DNA of 64,000 nucleotides from Salegentibacter echinorum (GCF_900129445.1 NZ_FQVT01000015.1:1-64000), one strand, 5' to 3'. Numbered from the stretch's first letter, positions 27,717-38,705 are shown. Notes: generated by a model not told the origin, from the sequence alone. A program made the numbers and translations.

Positions 27717-28703
27717 ATGCTTAGCATAAATTCCATTTCTAAAAGCTTCGATAAGGGCAAAAATTTTGCTTTAAAAGATGTTTCTTTCCAGGTAAAAGAA
27801 GGAGCCGTTTGCGCGATTGTGGGTGAAAGTGGAAGCGGAAAAACCACTCTTATTCGGCTAATTGCCGGTTTGGAGCGTCCCGATGCCGGCAGTATAGTGC
27901 TTCGTGGAAAAGAACTTTCTTCGGTTAAGAAGCTCGTCGCGCCAGAGAAGCGCAAGATAGGCCTTGTATTCCAGGAGTATGCTTTATTTCCGCATTTCGA
28001 TTTATTGAAAAATGTGAGTTATGGAATTTCTAATTTAAAAAACAAAAAACAACGGGCTTTAGAAATGCTAGACCTGGTGGGCTTAAGTGGTTTAGAAAAA
28101 CGCTATCCTCATCAACTTTCTGGAGGACAGCAACAGCGTGTAGCTTTGGCAAGAGCGTTAGCGCCAAATCCTTCTTTACTTATTTTAGATGAGCCGTTTA
28201 GCAACTTAGATGCTATGCTTAGAATGCAATTGCGTAACCAGGTCTTTGAAATCATTAAAAAAACCGGTGTTACAGCAATTTTTGTAACACACGATACCCA
28301 GGACGCCCTTTCTGTGGCCGATGAAATTCTTATTCTTCAAAATGGAAAAGTAATCCAAAAAGACCAGGCATCAAATTTATATACCAAGCCAAATTCGGTT
28401 TATGTAGCCTCCCTTTTTGGAAACACTATTCAGCTAAACCAGGAGTTGCAAACTGCTTTCGATTGTCCTTTAAATGCAGATTGCTGCCACGCAATTCGCA
28501 ATGAAAGCCTTAGTATTAACAAGGAGTGTGAATATGTAACACACGCCAGGGTACTTAAGAAAACCTTTATGGGCAACACTACTCATCTATTGCTAAAATT
28601 GGATAACGGACATCAAATTTCTGTAGTAACCCAGGATGATAATGTAGCAGATCATATAAAAATAGGGTTTAACTCTACCGATGTTCTGGAGTTTGCCACC
28701 TAA
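27717..28703 (+). CDS. Ferric iron ABC transporter ATP-binding protein
   Basis: Cytosolic ATPase of 328 residues (FbpC/PotA class) that powers the permease. Motifs in order are Walker A GESGSGKTT, Q-loop VFQEYALFPH, signature LSGGQQQR, Walker B LLILDEPFSNLD and H-loop FVTHDTQDA. A C-terminal regulatory TOBE-like extension (about 235-328) contains two cysteine-rich patches (CPLNADCCH and ECEYV) that are unusual and could sense iron or redox state; this is inference. The gene starts one base after the permease stop and ends the operon. Confidence 0.92.
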   Translation: MLSINSISKSFDKGKNFALKDVSFQVKEGAVCAIVGESGSGKTTLIRLIAGLERPDAGSIVLRGKELSSVKKLVAPEKRKIGLVFQEYALFPHFDLLKNVSYGISNLKNKKQRALEMLDLVGLSGLEKRYPHQLSGGQQQRVALARALAPNPSLLILDEPFSNLDAMLRMQLRNQVFEIIKKTGVTAIFVTHDTQDALSVADEILILQNGKVIQKDQASNLYTKPNSVYVASLFGNTIQLNQELQTAFDCPLNADCCHAIRNESLSINKECEYVTHARVLKKTFMGNTTHLLLKLDNGHQISVVTQDDNVADHIKIGFNSTDVLEFAT

Positions 28704-28763
28704 GCTTCTAAACTAATTTTCTGAATAGAAATTATTTTAAACTAATTTCTGTGATAAAAAATG

Positions 28764-28771
28764 TATATTTG
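28764..28771 (+). promoter_or_regulatory. Candidate -7 box of guaB
   Basis: TATATTTG, 23 bases before the guaB ATG. A matching -33 TTTG was not found at 19-23 bases upstream. Confidence 0.45.
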
Positions 28772-28782
28772 CACGCAATTAA

Positions 28783-30267
<1,485 letters not shown>

Positions 30268-30273
30268 AACAAA

Positions 30274-30313
30274 AAACCTCACAGTCTCGATGTTTTTCGA
30301 GACCGTGAGGTTT
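30274..30313. terminator. Bidirectional terminator between guaB and OmpH-like gene
   Basis: A 17-bp stem with one A-C mismatch (AAACCTCAC..GTCTCGA with TCGAGAC..GTGAGGTTT) lies between convergent genes, with A-runs on the left and TTTAAT on the right. Confidence 0.85.
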
Positions 30314-30334
30314 AATAGCTAATCTATTTACAGT

Positions 30335-30862
30335 TTATTCTTCGCTCGGTATTTCTTCTGGAATTTTGAGTCCTAATTTTCTCATCACCTTTTTAGTAAT
30401 ATCATATTTCTCGGCAGAAAATGCTAAACTATTGCCGCCCGCGTGAAAAATTTGAGTGAAGTTTTCCTCGTGAATCACTTCTTTCATCGCTGCGTCAATC
30501 TTTTGATATAGCGGTTTGGTAAGCTCATTTCTACGCATTTGCATCATTACCTGGGCTCTTTGACGAAAGCCTTTTATTTGATTTTCCAGCTCAATAATTT
30601 CACCTTCTTTACTTTGGCGCTCTTCCTCGTTAAAGTCTTTGTTTTTTAACTGATAATCTTTTACCAAAGTATCATACTGTTTTATGGTTTGATCTAAATT
30701 CCCCTGTAATTCTTTATTATAATCTTCCAGACCACCTTTTACCTGGTTCATTTCGGGCATTTGGTTTAAGATATAATCGGCATCAATAGTGCCTACTTTT
30801 GTTTGCGAGCTCGCAAAAAGGCTAAAGCATAAAAAGAAAATTAAGAAGCTGTTACGTATCAT
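30335..30862 (-). CDS. OmpH/Skp family periplasmic chaperone
   Basis: Periplasmic chaperone of 175 residues that holds unfolded outer-membrane proteins between Sec and the BAM complex. A signal peptide (MIRNSFLIFFLCFSLFASSQ) precedes the Skp pattern: VGTIDADYILNQMPEM, a long coiled-coil (about 40-110, QLKNKDFNEEERQSKEGEI), then the C-terminal strand-forming region ending in acidic residues. Usually ompH genes lie beside bamA; this copy stands alone, so it is probably one of several paralogues. The SurA-like chaperone gene is close by, on the other strand. Confidence 0.88.
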   Translation of the reverse strand: MIRNSFLIFFLCFSLFASSQTKVGTIDADYILNQMPEMNQVKGGLEDYNKELQGNLDQTIKQYDTLVKDYQLKNKDFNEEERQSKEGEIIELENQIKGFRQRAQVMMQMRRNELTKPLYQKIDAAMKEVIHEENFTQIFHAGGNSLAFSAEKYDITKKVMRKLGLKIPEEIPSEE

Positions 30863-31118
30863 AATAAGAGTTTTGTTTTTAGCAAATATAAAAGCCGGTT
30901 TCGATTAATCATATTTTTTTAAGAAAAACTATTTCAATCTGATGTATTAATCAGATTTTGTCTAAACCTTAAGCCTGGAACTTTAAACCTTGAACCAATT
31001 ATTCCAATAATTTGTGTGTAGATAAGCTTGTAGGGCTTTAAGCTTTTCTTATTTTTGTGCTAGTGAATTATGTGCTTTCCTATTTTAAAATGGTACATAA
31101 ATTGCTATAAGCAAACTG

Positions 31119-31985
31119 ATGAATTTTAGAATATTACGCGGTTATTTTTATTGCCTGTTGGGACTTTGCTTACTAACAGGCTGCTCGTATTTTCAAAATT
31201 CTGAAGAAAAGAAAGTGGTTGTACGGGTGAATGAATCTTATTTATACGAAGAAGATATCAACGCGTTGATTAATGAAAACACTTCAGAAGAAGACAGCGC
31301 GCTTATCGTGTCTAATTATATAAATCGTTGGGCCACCCAAAAATTATTAATAGATCGTGCCAGGTTAAATCTTCCGCAAAGCAAACTAAAGGAGTTTAAT
31401 GACCTGGTTGAAAATTATAGAAATGAATTATATACTTCGGCTTATACCTCGGCGGTAGTTACCCCAAAATTAGATACGAATATTACAGAGGAAAAACTGG
31501 AAAGTTATTTTAAAGATCACAAGGATAATTTTAAGTTGGGGGAGAATTTAGTGAAATTGAGGTATATAAGCCTGGAAAAAGATAATTCTAATTTAGATGA
31601 AATAAAAGAGCGAATTAAGCGCTTTAACGAAGAGGATAGAGCTGCTTTAAATAAACTTTCTTTACAGTTTAAAAATTACTCTTTAAACGATTCGGTTTGG
31701 GTAAAGCTGCAGACGGTTTACGATAAAATAAAACCTTTAACAGCGGAAGATAGGAGTAATCTTTTAAAGAAATCTAATTTTCTTGAGGTGAAAGATTCAT
31801 TAAGCGTATATTTGATTTTTATTAATGATGTTTTAGAACGTGGGCAGGAATCTCCATTAGAGTATGCTAAACCTACCATTAAGAAGATTTTGCTCAATAA
31901 ACAAAAGCTGAATTTAATAAAAGAATTAGAAAAAGATATTACAAAAGATGCAATTAAAAAAGAACAATTTGAAATCTATAATTAA
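31119..31985 (+). CDS. PpiC/SurA-related lipoprotein without a clear PPIase core
   Basis: Lipoprotein of 288 residues, with signal peptide and lipobox LLTGC (about Cys21). The sequence after it (VVVRVNESYLYEEDINALI, YINRWATQKLLIDRARLNL) matches the N-terminal chaperone portion of the SurA/PpiC family, and a helical ESYFKDHKDNFKLGENLVKLRYISL region follows. The diagnostic parvulin PPIase residues are not apparent, so it is more likely a chaperone than an isomerase. It overlaps the next gene, a true two-parvulin SurA, by 38 bases, so the two are translationally coupled and probably act on the same outer-membrane clients. Confidence 0.78.
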   Translation: MNFRILRGYFYCLLGLCLLTGCSYFQNSEEKKVVVRVNESYLYEEDINALINENTSEEDSALIVSNYINRWATQKLLIDRARLNLPQSKLKEFNDLVENYRNELYTSAYTSAVVTPKLDTNITEEKLESYFKDHKDNFKLGENLVKLRYISLEKDNSNLDEIKERIKRFNEEDRAALNKLSLQFKNYSLNDSVWVKLQTVYDKIKPLTAEDRSNLLKKSNFLEVKDSLSVYLIFINDVLERGQESPLEYAKPTIKKILLNKQKLNLIKELEKDITKDAIKKEQFEIYN

Positions 31986-33405
31986 AACTTCCGGCTTTTT
32001 GATGGCTATGATTTTTGGTTTTTCTGGCATGGCGCAGGAAGTAATTGTAACCGATAGTACTTCGATACAACCGGAGGACGAAATCGCCCGGGCCACTAAA
32101 GCTACAGAAAACTCATCAGATAGAAAGAAGGTAGATGGGATCGCCGCTGTGATTGGCGATTTTATTATTCTGGATAGCGATGTAGATATGATGTATAAAG
32201 ATATGCAAAGCCAGGGCATGTCCACCGCCGATGTTACCGATTGCCAGCTTGCCGGCTCATTAATGGAAAATAAATTATATGCCCATCACGCCATTCAGGA
32301 TAGTATCATTGTTATGGATGCTGAAGTAAACAATTACATAGATCAGCAAATATCTGAGATGGTAAGACAGGTAGGCTCTATGGAAAAGGTTTTAGATTTC
32401 TATAATAAAGAAGATGAAGCTGAATTTAGAAGTGAGCTTTTTGAGTTGAACAAACAACGGCAATTAGCCAGTAGAATGCAGCAAAAAATTGTAGAAGAGG
32501 TAGAAATTACCCCGGAAGAAGTAAGAGCTTATTATGAAGCCATTGATGAAGACGAACTTCCCGTTTTTGGCGAGGAAGTTGAACTTTCTCAAATAATTGT
32601 TGAACCTGAAGTTCCGCAAAGTGAAAAGCAAAAAGTAATAGATCGCTTAAATGATTTTAGGGCAGATGTATTGGATAACGACGCAAGTTTTGCTACCAAA
32701 GCAGTATTGTTTTCACAAGATCCCGGGAGCGCCAGGGACGGTGGTCGTATAAGCTTATCCAGAAAAGACAATTATATTAAAGAATTTAAAGATGTTGCGT
32801 TTAGCTTGCAAGCGGGAGAAGTAAGTGAGCCTTTTGAAACAGATTTTGGTTTCCATATTATCCAGGTAGATCGCATTAGGGGTCAAACCGTAGATTTGAG
32901 ACATATTTTGCTCATTCCAGATGTAACCAACGCTTCGGTGGAAGAAGCAAAAGCGAAAATAGATAGTATTAAAAAGAGAGTTAGTGAAGGGGTTTTGGAT
33001 TTTGCTGAAGCTGCCAGGGAATTTTCAGACGAAAAGGAAACCAGTAGCGATGGGGGGAAATTAATTAACCCCAGGACCGGCGATACAAGATTCGAATTAA
33101 CCAAAATTGACCCTGAGCTTTACGACCAGGTAGGTGATTTAAAAGAAGGGGAAGTTTCCTTAAGAATAAGGGAGCAGGATAGAACGGGAAGACCTAAATT
33201 TAAATTGCTGAAAGTGGTAAAAAGAATCCCGGAGCACGAAGCAAATTATGCCACAGATTTCACTAAAATTAAAGAGTTGGCATTGCGTGATAAACAGCTG
33301 GAGGCGATAGAAGAATGGCAAAAGGAAAAAATTGGTGATACTTATATTAAAGTAAACGGTAAATTTAAAAACTGTGAATATACCAGTAACTGGTTAAAAA
33401 AATAG
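31948..33405 (+). CDS. Periplasmic peptidyl-prolyl isomerase, SurA family
   Basis: SurA-like folding factor of 485 residues for outer-membrane proteins. The ATG at 31948 gives a good signal peptide (basic LKKNNLKSIIK, hydrophobic core, cut near GMAQ), hence the overlap with the preceding lipoprotein gene. A SurA N-domain (AAVIGDFIILDSDVDMMYKD, LMENKLYAHHAI) is followed by two parvulin domains: the first about 210-310 (ELSQIIVEP...DGGRISLSRKDNYIKEF, FGFHIIQVDRI) and the second about 312-415 (DLRHILLIPD, SSDGGKLINPRTG). It ends in a short C-domain. MoxR follows 10 bases later. Confidence 0.92.
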   Translation: MQLKKNNLKSIIKTSGFLMAMIFGFSGMAQEVIVTDSTSIQPEDEIARATKATENSSDRKKVDGIAAVIGDFIILDSDVDMMYKDMQSQGMSTADVTDCQLAGSLMENKLYAHHAIQDSIIVMDAEVNNYIDQQISEMVRQVGSMEKVLDFYNKEDEAEFRSELFELNKQRQLASRMQQKIVEEVEITPEEVRAYYEAIDEDELPVFGEEVELSQIIVEPEVPQSEKQKVIDRLNDFRADVLDNDASFATKAVLFSQDPGSARDGGRISLSRKDNYIKEFKDVAFSLQAGEVSEPFETDFGFHIIQVDRIRGQTVDLRHILLIPDVTNASVEEAKAKIDSIKKRVSEGVLDFAEAAREFSDEKETSSDGGKLINPRTGDTRFELTKIDPELYDQVGDLKEGEVSLRIREQDRTGRPKFKLLKVVKRIPEHEANYATDFTKIKELALRDKQLEAIEEWQKEKIGDTYIKVNGKFKNCEYTSNWLKK

Positions 33406-33415
33406 CGGTTTAAAA

Positions 33416-34369
33416 ATGTCTGATGTTGCTCTTGTAGAAAAACTGGTAGAAAAGCACCAGGATTTAAAAAAGGAAATTGCCAAAGTTATTGTAGGGCAGG
33501 ATGTGGTAATAGACCAGATCCTGCTCTCCGTTTTTTCGGGAGGACATGCTTTGTTGGTTGGTGTTCCCGGCCTGGCCAAAACTTTAATGGTAAATACCAT
33601 TTCTAAAGCTTTGGGCCTGGATTTTAAAAGAATCCAATTCACGCCAGATTTAATGCCAAGCGATATTCTTGGCGCAGAAATCCTGGACGAAAACCGAAGT
33701 TTTAAATTTATAAAAGGTCCTGTGTTTTCCAATATCGTGCTCGCCGATGAGATTAATAGAACGCCACCAAAAACCCAGGCAGCTTTGCTTGAGGCGATGC
33801 AGGAACGCTCGGTAACGGTCTCTGGACACCATCACGCACTTGCCACCCCATATTTTGTACTGGCCACGCAAAACCCTATAGAGCAGGAAGGAACCTACCC
33901 TTTACCCGAGGCACAATTAGACCGGTTTATGTTCTCTATTCTGCTTCAATATCCCAGTTTTGAAGAAGAAGTGAACGTGGTAAAAAATACAACTTCAGAT
34001 AAAAAACAGAAAATAAGAGCGCTGTTTTCTGCGGAAGAAATCGTAGAAATTCAGCAGCTCATTAGAAGAATCCCGGTGGCCGATAATGTGGTGGAGTATG
34101 CGGTAAGATTGGTGGGGAAAACCAGGCCAAATAGTCCTGAAGCTCCTCAATTTGTAAAGAATTACCTGGATTGGGGTGCGGGGCCCAGAGCCTCTCAAAA
34201 TCTTATCCTGGCCGCAAAATCACACGCCGCCGTTAACGGAAAATTCTCACCAGATATCGAAGATGTGCAAGCCGTAGCCGTAGGAATCTTAAGACATAGG
34301 ATCATAAAAAACTACAAAGCCGAAGCAGAAGGTATTTCCGAAGAAAAAATAATTGAGGATTTATTTTGA
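33416..34369 (+). CDS. MoxR family AAA+ ATPase
   Basis: Cytosolic AAA+ ATPase of 317 residues thought to act as a chaperone for metal insertion or complex assembly. The Walker A VGVPGLAKT, Walker B IVLADEINRTPPKTQAALLEAM, sensor 1 ATQNP, and the arginine-finger/sensor 2 region (LPEAQLDRFM, WGAGPRASQNLIL) are all present. MoxR genes are usually followed by DUF58/VWA partner genes; none follows here. It is 10 bases downstream of the surA-like gene, an association often seen in Flavobacteriaceae, so it belongs to the envelope-folding cluster. Confidence 0.9.
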   Translation: MSDVALVEKLVEKHQDLKKEIAKVIVGQDVVIDQILLSVFSGGHALLVGVPGLAKTLMVNTISKALGLDFKRIQFTPDLMPSDILGAEILDENRSFKFIKGPVFSNIVLADEINRTPPKTQAALLEAMQERSVTVSGHHHALATPYFVLATQNPIEQEGTYPLPEAQLDRFMFSILLQYPSFEEEVNVVKNTTSDKKQKIRALFSAEEIVEIQQLIRRIPVADNVVEYAVRLVGKTRPNSPEAPQFVKNYLDWGAGPRASQNLILAAKSHAAVNGKFSPDIEDVQAVAVGILRHRIIKNYKAEAEGISEEKIIEDLF

Positions 34370-34690
34370 AATAAGTTCAAGGTTCAAAGTTCAAAAACAA
34401 TCCCCCAAGCCCTAAACAACTAGCCCACAAACACCCACTAACCTTATCAAGAATCGGTTTAAATTCTAATTCTAGAGGTTAAACGCATTTCTTTTTTCCG
34501 TTTTTAAAAACTAATTTTTACGAAATTCATAATTTTCAAAACGCTAATTCGTATTTGTTGATTTTAAGTCATTAAATTTTATGAATCATAAAATTATTTT
34601 CACTTATTTCTGACAATCGCTTCTTATTTTTAAATCCCAGTCTAAATTCTTAAATTTGCGGGACTTTTTGAGAACTAAATACACAAAAAC
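34370..34690. other. Intergenic region before aconitase
   Basis: Contains a short direct repeat (GTTCAAG, GTTCAAA, GTTCAAA at 34375-34395), a motif that also occurs inverted around 30966-30997. A TAAATTTG box at 34651-34658 sits 32 bases before the aconitase ATG and is the likely -7 element. Otherwise AT-rich with nothing else recognisable. Confidence 0.5.
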
Positions 34691-36958
34691 ATGGCATACG
34701 ATATTGATATGATTAAGAAGGTGTACAGCCAAATGGCCGAACGTGTAAATACAGCACGTGAGGTGGTTGGAAAACCTTTAAGCCTTTCAGAAAAAATTCT
34801 TTATTCACATTTGTGGGATGGAGCTGCAAAGGAAGCTTATACAAGAGGAAAAGATTATGTGAATTTTTCACCCGATAGGATTGCCTGCCAGGATGCAACC
34901 GCACAAATGGCGCTATTGCAGTTTATGCAAGCGGGGAAAAAGAACGTTGCAGTACCAACAACTGTTCACTGTGATCACCTTATCCAGGCCAAAATGGGAG
35001 CTGCAATAGATTTGCAGGCGGCCAATAAAACCAGTAGTGAGGTTTTTGATTTTCTTGAATCTGTTTCTAATAAATACGGAATTGGTTTTTGGAAACCCGG
35101 TGCAGGTATTATTCACCAGGTGGTACTTGAAAATTATGCATTCCCGGGTGGAATGATGATTGGTACCGATTCTCATACTGTAAATGCCGGAGGACTTGGG
35201 ATGGTAGCCATTGGTGTTGGTGGTGCCGATGCTGTAGATGTAATGGCCGGAATGCCCTGGGAATTAAAATTCCCAAAACTTATTGGTGTTAAATTAACCG
35301 GAAAGCTCTCAGGATGGACTGCGGCTAAAGACGTAATTTTAAAAGTGGCCGGAATCCTTACTGTAAAGGGAGGTACCGGTTCAATAATAGAATATTTTGG
35401 AGAAGGCGCCCGTTCAATGTCGGCTACCGGAAAAGGAACTATTTGTAATATGGGGGCCGAAGTTGGTGCAACAACGTCAACTTTTGGTTATGACGATTCT
35501 ATGGATCGCTACCTGCGTGCAACCAGTCGTGCCGATGTTGCCGATGCTGCAAAAGAAATTGCAGAGCATCTAACCGGTGATGATGAGGTTTATGCAAACC
35601 CTGAACAACATTTTGATGAGGTAATTGAAATTAACCTTTCAGAATTAAAACCACATTTAAACGGACCGTTTACACCAGATTTGGCTACACCTATTTCAGA
35701 AATGGCAACGAAAGCCAAAGAAGGCGACTGGCCAATTAATGTAGATTGGGGCTTGATAGGCTCCTGTACCAACTCGTCTTACGAAGATCTTACGCGAGCA
35801 GCCTCTATTGCAAAACAGGCCGTAGATAAAAAGGTTAAAGCAAAATCAGATTTTGGTATCAACCCGGGCTCTGAGCAAATTAGATACACTGCAGAACGTG
35901 ATGGCTTGCTAAAGATATTTGAGGATCTTGATGCGACAATTTTTACTAATGCCTGTGGACCATGTATTGGCCAATGGGATAGAAGTGATAGAAAAGGGGA
36001 TGAAAAGAATACGATTGTACACTCATTTAACCGTAACTTTTCAAAACGTGCCGATGGTAACCCAAATACGCACGCTTTTGTAGGTTCGCCCGAAATGGTG
36101 GCAGCAATTGCAATTTCAGGACGTTTAGATTTTGATCCTACCCGTGATAAATTAATGAATGAAGATGGGGAAGAGGTAATGCTCGATGAGCCAAGCGGAA
36201 TCGAATTGCCAAGTGATGGTTTTGCTGTAGAAGAAGACGGATATGTGCCGCCAAATGAGGACGGAAGTTCTGTTGAAATTAAAGTAGCCGAAGATAGTGA
36301 TAGGTTACAATTATTGACGCCGTTTGAACCATGGGATGGTAAAAACCTAACCGGTGCAAAACTGTTAATAAAAGCTTTTGGAAAATGTACTACAGACCAT
36401 ATTTCTATGGCCGGGCCGTGGTTGCGTTACAGAGGTCACTTAGACAATATTTCTAATAACTGTCTTATTGGAGCTATTAATGCTTATAATAAGAAGACCA
36501 ATTTTGTGAAAAATCAGCTTACCGGTGAGTATGATGGTGTACCGGCGGTACAAAGGGAATACAAAAAAGAAGGAATTCCAACAGTAGTTGTGGGAGATCA
36601 CAACTATGGAGAAGGTTCTTCCAGAGAGCACGCGGCTATGGAGCCACGTCACCTGGGAGTAAAAGTAGTACTGGTAAAATCTTTTGCCCGTATTCACGAA
36701 ACAAACCTGAAAAAACAGGGAATGTTAGGTATTACTTTCGATAATGAAGCAGATTATGACCTAATTCAGGAAGATGATACCTTCAACTTTATTGACCTGG
36801 AAGACTTTGCGCCAGACAAGCAGATTACTGTAGAAATAGTCCATGCTGATGGCAGCAAAGACACTATTAAGACAAACCACACCTATAATGATACACAAAT
36901 TAGATGGTATAAAGAAGGTTCTGCCTTAAACTTGATTAAGAAGGAAAACGCTGCTTAG
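34691..36958 (+). CDS. Aconitate hydratase, mitochondrial-type
   Basis: Iron-sulfur enzyme interconverting citrate and isocitrate in the TCA cycle. With 755 residues it is of the mitochondrial-aconitase class rather than the longer bacterial AcnA or AcnB. The three cluster ligands are Cys359 ([11 protein letters not shown]) and Cys422/Cys425 ([10 protein letters not shown]). Substrate motifs [28 protein letters not shown] and [19 protein letters not shown] are intact, the last containing the catalytic serine region. The swivelling domain 4 follows. It is monocistronic with its own terminator. Confidence 0.96.
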   Translation: MAYDIDMIKKVYSQMAERVNTAREVVGKPLSLSEKILYSHLWDGAAKEAYTRGKDYVNFSPDRIACQDATAQMALLQFMQAGKKNVAVPTTVHCDHLIQAKMGAAIDLQAANKTSSEVFDFLESVSNKYGIGFWKPGAGIIHQVVLENYAFPGGMMIGTDSHTVNAGGLGMVAIGVGGADAVDVMAGMPWELKFPKLIGVKLTGKLSGWTAAKDVILKVAGILTVKGGTGSIIEYFGEGARSMSATGKGTICNMGAEVGATTSTFGYDDSMDRYLRATSRADVADAAKEIAEHLTGDDEVYANPEQHFDEVIEINLSELKPHLNGPFTPDLATPISEMATKAKEGDWPINVDWGLIGSCTNSSYEDLTRAASIAKQAVDKKVKAKSDFGINPGSEQIRYTAERDGLLKIFEDLDATIFTNACGPCIGQWDRSDRKGDEKNTIVHSFNRNFSKRADGNPNTHAFVGSPEMVAAIAISGRLDFDPTRDKLMNEDGEEVMLDEPSGIELPSDGFAVEEDGYVPPNEDGSSVEIKVAEDSDRLQLLTPFEPWDGKNLTGAKLLIKAFGKCTTDHISMAGPWLRYRGHLDNISNNCLIGAINAYNKKTNFVKNQLTGEYDGVPAVQREYKKEGIPTVVVGDHNYGEGSSREHAAMEPRHLGVKVVLVKSFARIHETNLKKQGMLGITFDNEADYDLIQEDDTFNFIDLEDFAPDKQITVEIVHADGSKDTIKTNHTYNDTQIRWYKEGSALNLIKKENAA

Positions 36959-36984
36959 TATAAATAAAGTGGCTTAGAATTATT

Positions 36985-37055
36985 GAGGCCGATTAAAACA
37001 AGATTTTCACTAGAAGGAAACGTGATTTCTTAAGTTTTAATCGGTCTCTTTTTTT
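36985..37055 (+). terminator. Terminator after aconitase
   Basis: GAGgCCGATTAAAAC (36985-36999) pairs with GTTTTAATCGGTCTC (37034-37048), 15 bp with one mismatch around a 34-base loop, then seven T residues. Confidence 0.75.
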
Positions 37056-37064
37056 ATGCACATA

Positions 37065-37192
37065 GTTTGCTCGATAACCGAAAACTAAATGCCGAGTCTC
37101 GATAGCTATAGGGATGCCTCGAAATCAAAATAATTTTTCTATATAATACCTTGTGGCCTTGCCCCGGGGAAGTTTATTCTTAAGTATCTTTG
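37065..37192. repeat. Dispersed intergenic repeat carrying a promoter, copy 1
   Basis: The last ~75 bases align almost base for base with 53380-53456 (shared blocks: AAATCAAAATAAT, TTCTATATAATACC, GTGG, TTGCCCC, GTTTATT, TTAAGTATCTTTG). The first half aligns with 12357-12430. An internal palindrome (GATAGCTATAGGGATGCCTC region) resembles flavobacterial repeats. The unit ends in a promoter. Confidence 0.6.
37159..37192 (+). promoter_or_regulatory. Promoter of the TlpA-like gene, inside a repeat
   Basis: TTG at 37159-37161 and TATCTTTG at 37185-37192, spacer 23, just at the Bacteroidetes limit. The ATG is 18 bases after the -7 box. Confidence 0.55.
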
Positions 37193-37209
37193 TGTTTTAA
37201 AACGATGTT

Positions 37210-37776
37210 ATGAAAAAACTCTTTAGTAACCAGTGGGCCAATATCATTTTTATCGTAATTATTTTGGTAATGCTCATTCCACAAACCAGAAAACCTATTG
37301 CCATTGTTTTTAATAAGCTTATCGCTTTTAGCCCTTCGGTAACTGCGGAAGAAGAAAGGGAAATGTTAGAAAGCTATGATTGGACTTTGGAAACAAAAGA
37401 TGGTAAAAAAGTGAATTTTTCTGAAGCTAAGGGAGAAGTAATTATTGTAAATTATTGGGCGACCTGGTGTCCGCCGTGTATTGCCGAAATGCCCAGCTTT
37501 CAGGAACTATACTCCGATTATGGGGATAGGGTTAAATTTTATTTTATTTCTGGTGAGGATCACGAAACCACCAATAATTTTTTAAAGCGAAAAGGTTACC
37601 GATTTAACAGCTACAGAATGCTTTCGGCAGATCCTAAACCCCTTAACGGTTACACGCTACCCACAACTTTCGTGATAGATAAAAAAGGTGCAATTGTAAT
37701 AAATAAAGTAGGCGCCGCCGATTGGAATAGTCAAAATTTTAGAAATACTTTAGAACAGCTTTTAGCAAAGGAGTAA
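37210..37776 (+). CDS. TlpA-like membrane-anchored thioredoxin
   Basis: Thiol-disulfide oxidoreductase of 188 residues in the TlpA/ResA group. An uncleaved N-terminal transmembrane helix (about 7-24) anchors it, with the thioredoxin domain on the periplasmic side. The active site WATWCPPCIAEMP (WCxxC) and the cis-Pro segment LPTTFVIDKKG are intact. Such proteins keep cytochrome c haem-site or other exported cysteines reduced; no cytochrome gene is adjacent, so the client is unknown. Its promoter lies in a dispersed repeat. The Mrr-type gene follows after 37 bases but may be independent. Confidence 0.9.
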   Translation: MKKLFSNQWANIIFIVIILVMLIPQTRKPIAIVFNKLIAFSPSVTAEEEREMLESYDWTLETKDGKKVNFSEAKGEVIIVNYWATWCPPCIAEMPSFQELYSDYGDRVKFYFISGEDHETTNNFLKRKGYRFNSYRMLSADPKPLNGYTLPTTFVIDKKGAIVINKVGAADWNSQNFRNTLEQLLAKE

Positions 37777-37813
37777 TTGTAAGCTAATCTAATATCTAAA
37801 ATTGAAAAATAAA

Positions 37814-38692
37814 ATGAGAAGAAAAAAAGTTGACGATAAAGTACCAACCCATGACGAGATGATGATTCCTACTTTGGAGGCATTGAAACTCTTAGGAGGT
37901 TCTGGTTCCATCGATGAAATAAATGAAAAAGTATATGAAGTGGCCGGGTATGATGAGGAAATTATGGAAATACCACACGACGAAAACGGAGTTCAAACTA
38001 AAGTGGAGTACAGATTAGCTTGGGCTAGAACTTATCTGAAAAAATATGGGCTAATAGATAATTCCTCTCGTGGAGTCTGGGCATTAGTTGATAACGAAAT
38101 AGACACCTCAAAATTGGATTCTGCCCATATTTTAAAAACTGTCAGAGAATTAACACGAAAGCCAAAAGTAGAGAAGAAAAAATCAAAAAAACAAGTAGAA
38201 TCTGAAGTCGAAGAAGAGGTTGAAGACCAAATTGACTGGAAAGAAGATTTAATTTCTGTTATTTTAAAAATAGAGCCTTCGGCATTTGAAAGGTTATGTC
38301 AAAGAATTTTAAGAGAAAGTGGATTTGTTCAGGTGGAAGTAACTGGGAAATCTGGCGATGGTGGAATTGATGGTAAGGGAATTGTGAGAATAAATGGTTT
38401 TTTAAGTTTTCACGTATTTTTTCAATCAAAAAGATATAAAGGTGCGGTTGGATCGGGAGATGTAAGAGACTTCAGAGGAGCGATGCAAGGAAGAGCGGAT
38501 AAAGGACTTTTTATAACAACAGGTAATTTCACAAGAGAAGCAATTAAAGAAGCATCTAGGGACGGAGCTCCTCCAATTGATTTAATTGATGGAGAAATGC
38601 TGTGTGATAAACTGAAAGAATTTAATCTTGGAGTAAAAACAGAACTCATCGAAGAAGTTGCAATAATTCCCGAGTGGTTCTCGAAAATATGA
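37814..38692 (+). CDS. Mrr-family restriction endonuclease
   Basis: Probable type IV restriction enzyme (modification-dependent nuclease), 292 residues from the ATG at 37814. An N-terminal Mrr_N winged-helix domain (about 10-95) recognises DNA. A charged lysine/glutamate linker (about 115-140) leads to the C-terminal PD-(D/E)xK nuclease domain. The catalytic set is Glu159, Asp186 in GDGGIDG and Gln204-x-Lys206 in FFQSKRYKG; QxK instead of ExK is typical of Mrr. The nuclease looks intact. No methyltransferase or other restriction gene is adjacent, consistent with a stand-alone enzyme against methylated foreign DNA. Confidence 0.9.
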   Translation: MRRKKVDDKVPTHDEMMIPTLEALKLLGGSGSIDEINEKVYEVAGYDEEIMEIPHDENGVQTKVEYRLAWARTYLKKYGLIDNSSRGVWALVDNEIDTSKLDSAHILKTVRELTRKPKVEKKKSKKQVESEVEEEVEDQIDWKEDLISVILKIEPSAFERLCQRILRESGFVQVEVTGKSGDGGIDGKGIVRINGFLSFHVFFQSKRYKGAVGSGDVRDFRGAMQGRADKGLFITTGNFTREAIKEASRDGAPPIDLIDGEMLCDKLKEFNLGVKTELIEEVAIIPEWFSKI

Positions 38693-38705
38693 TACTAACT
38701 CGGTA

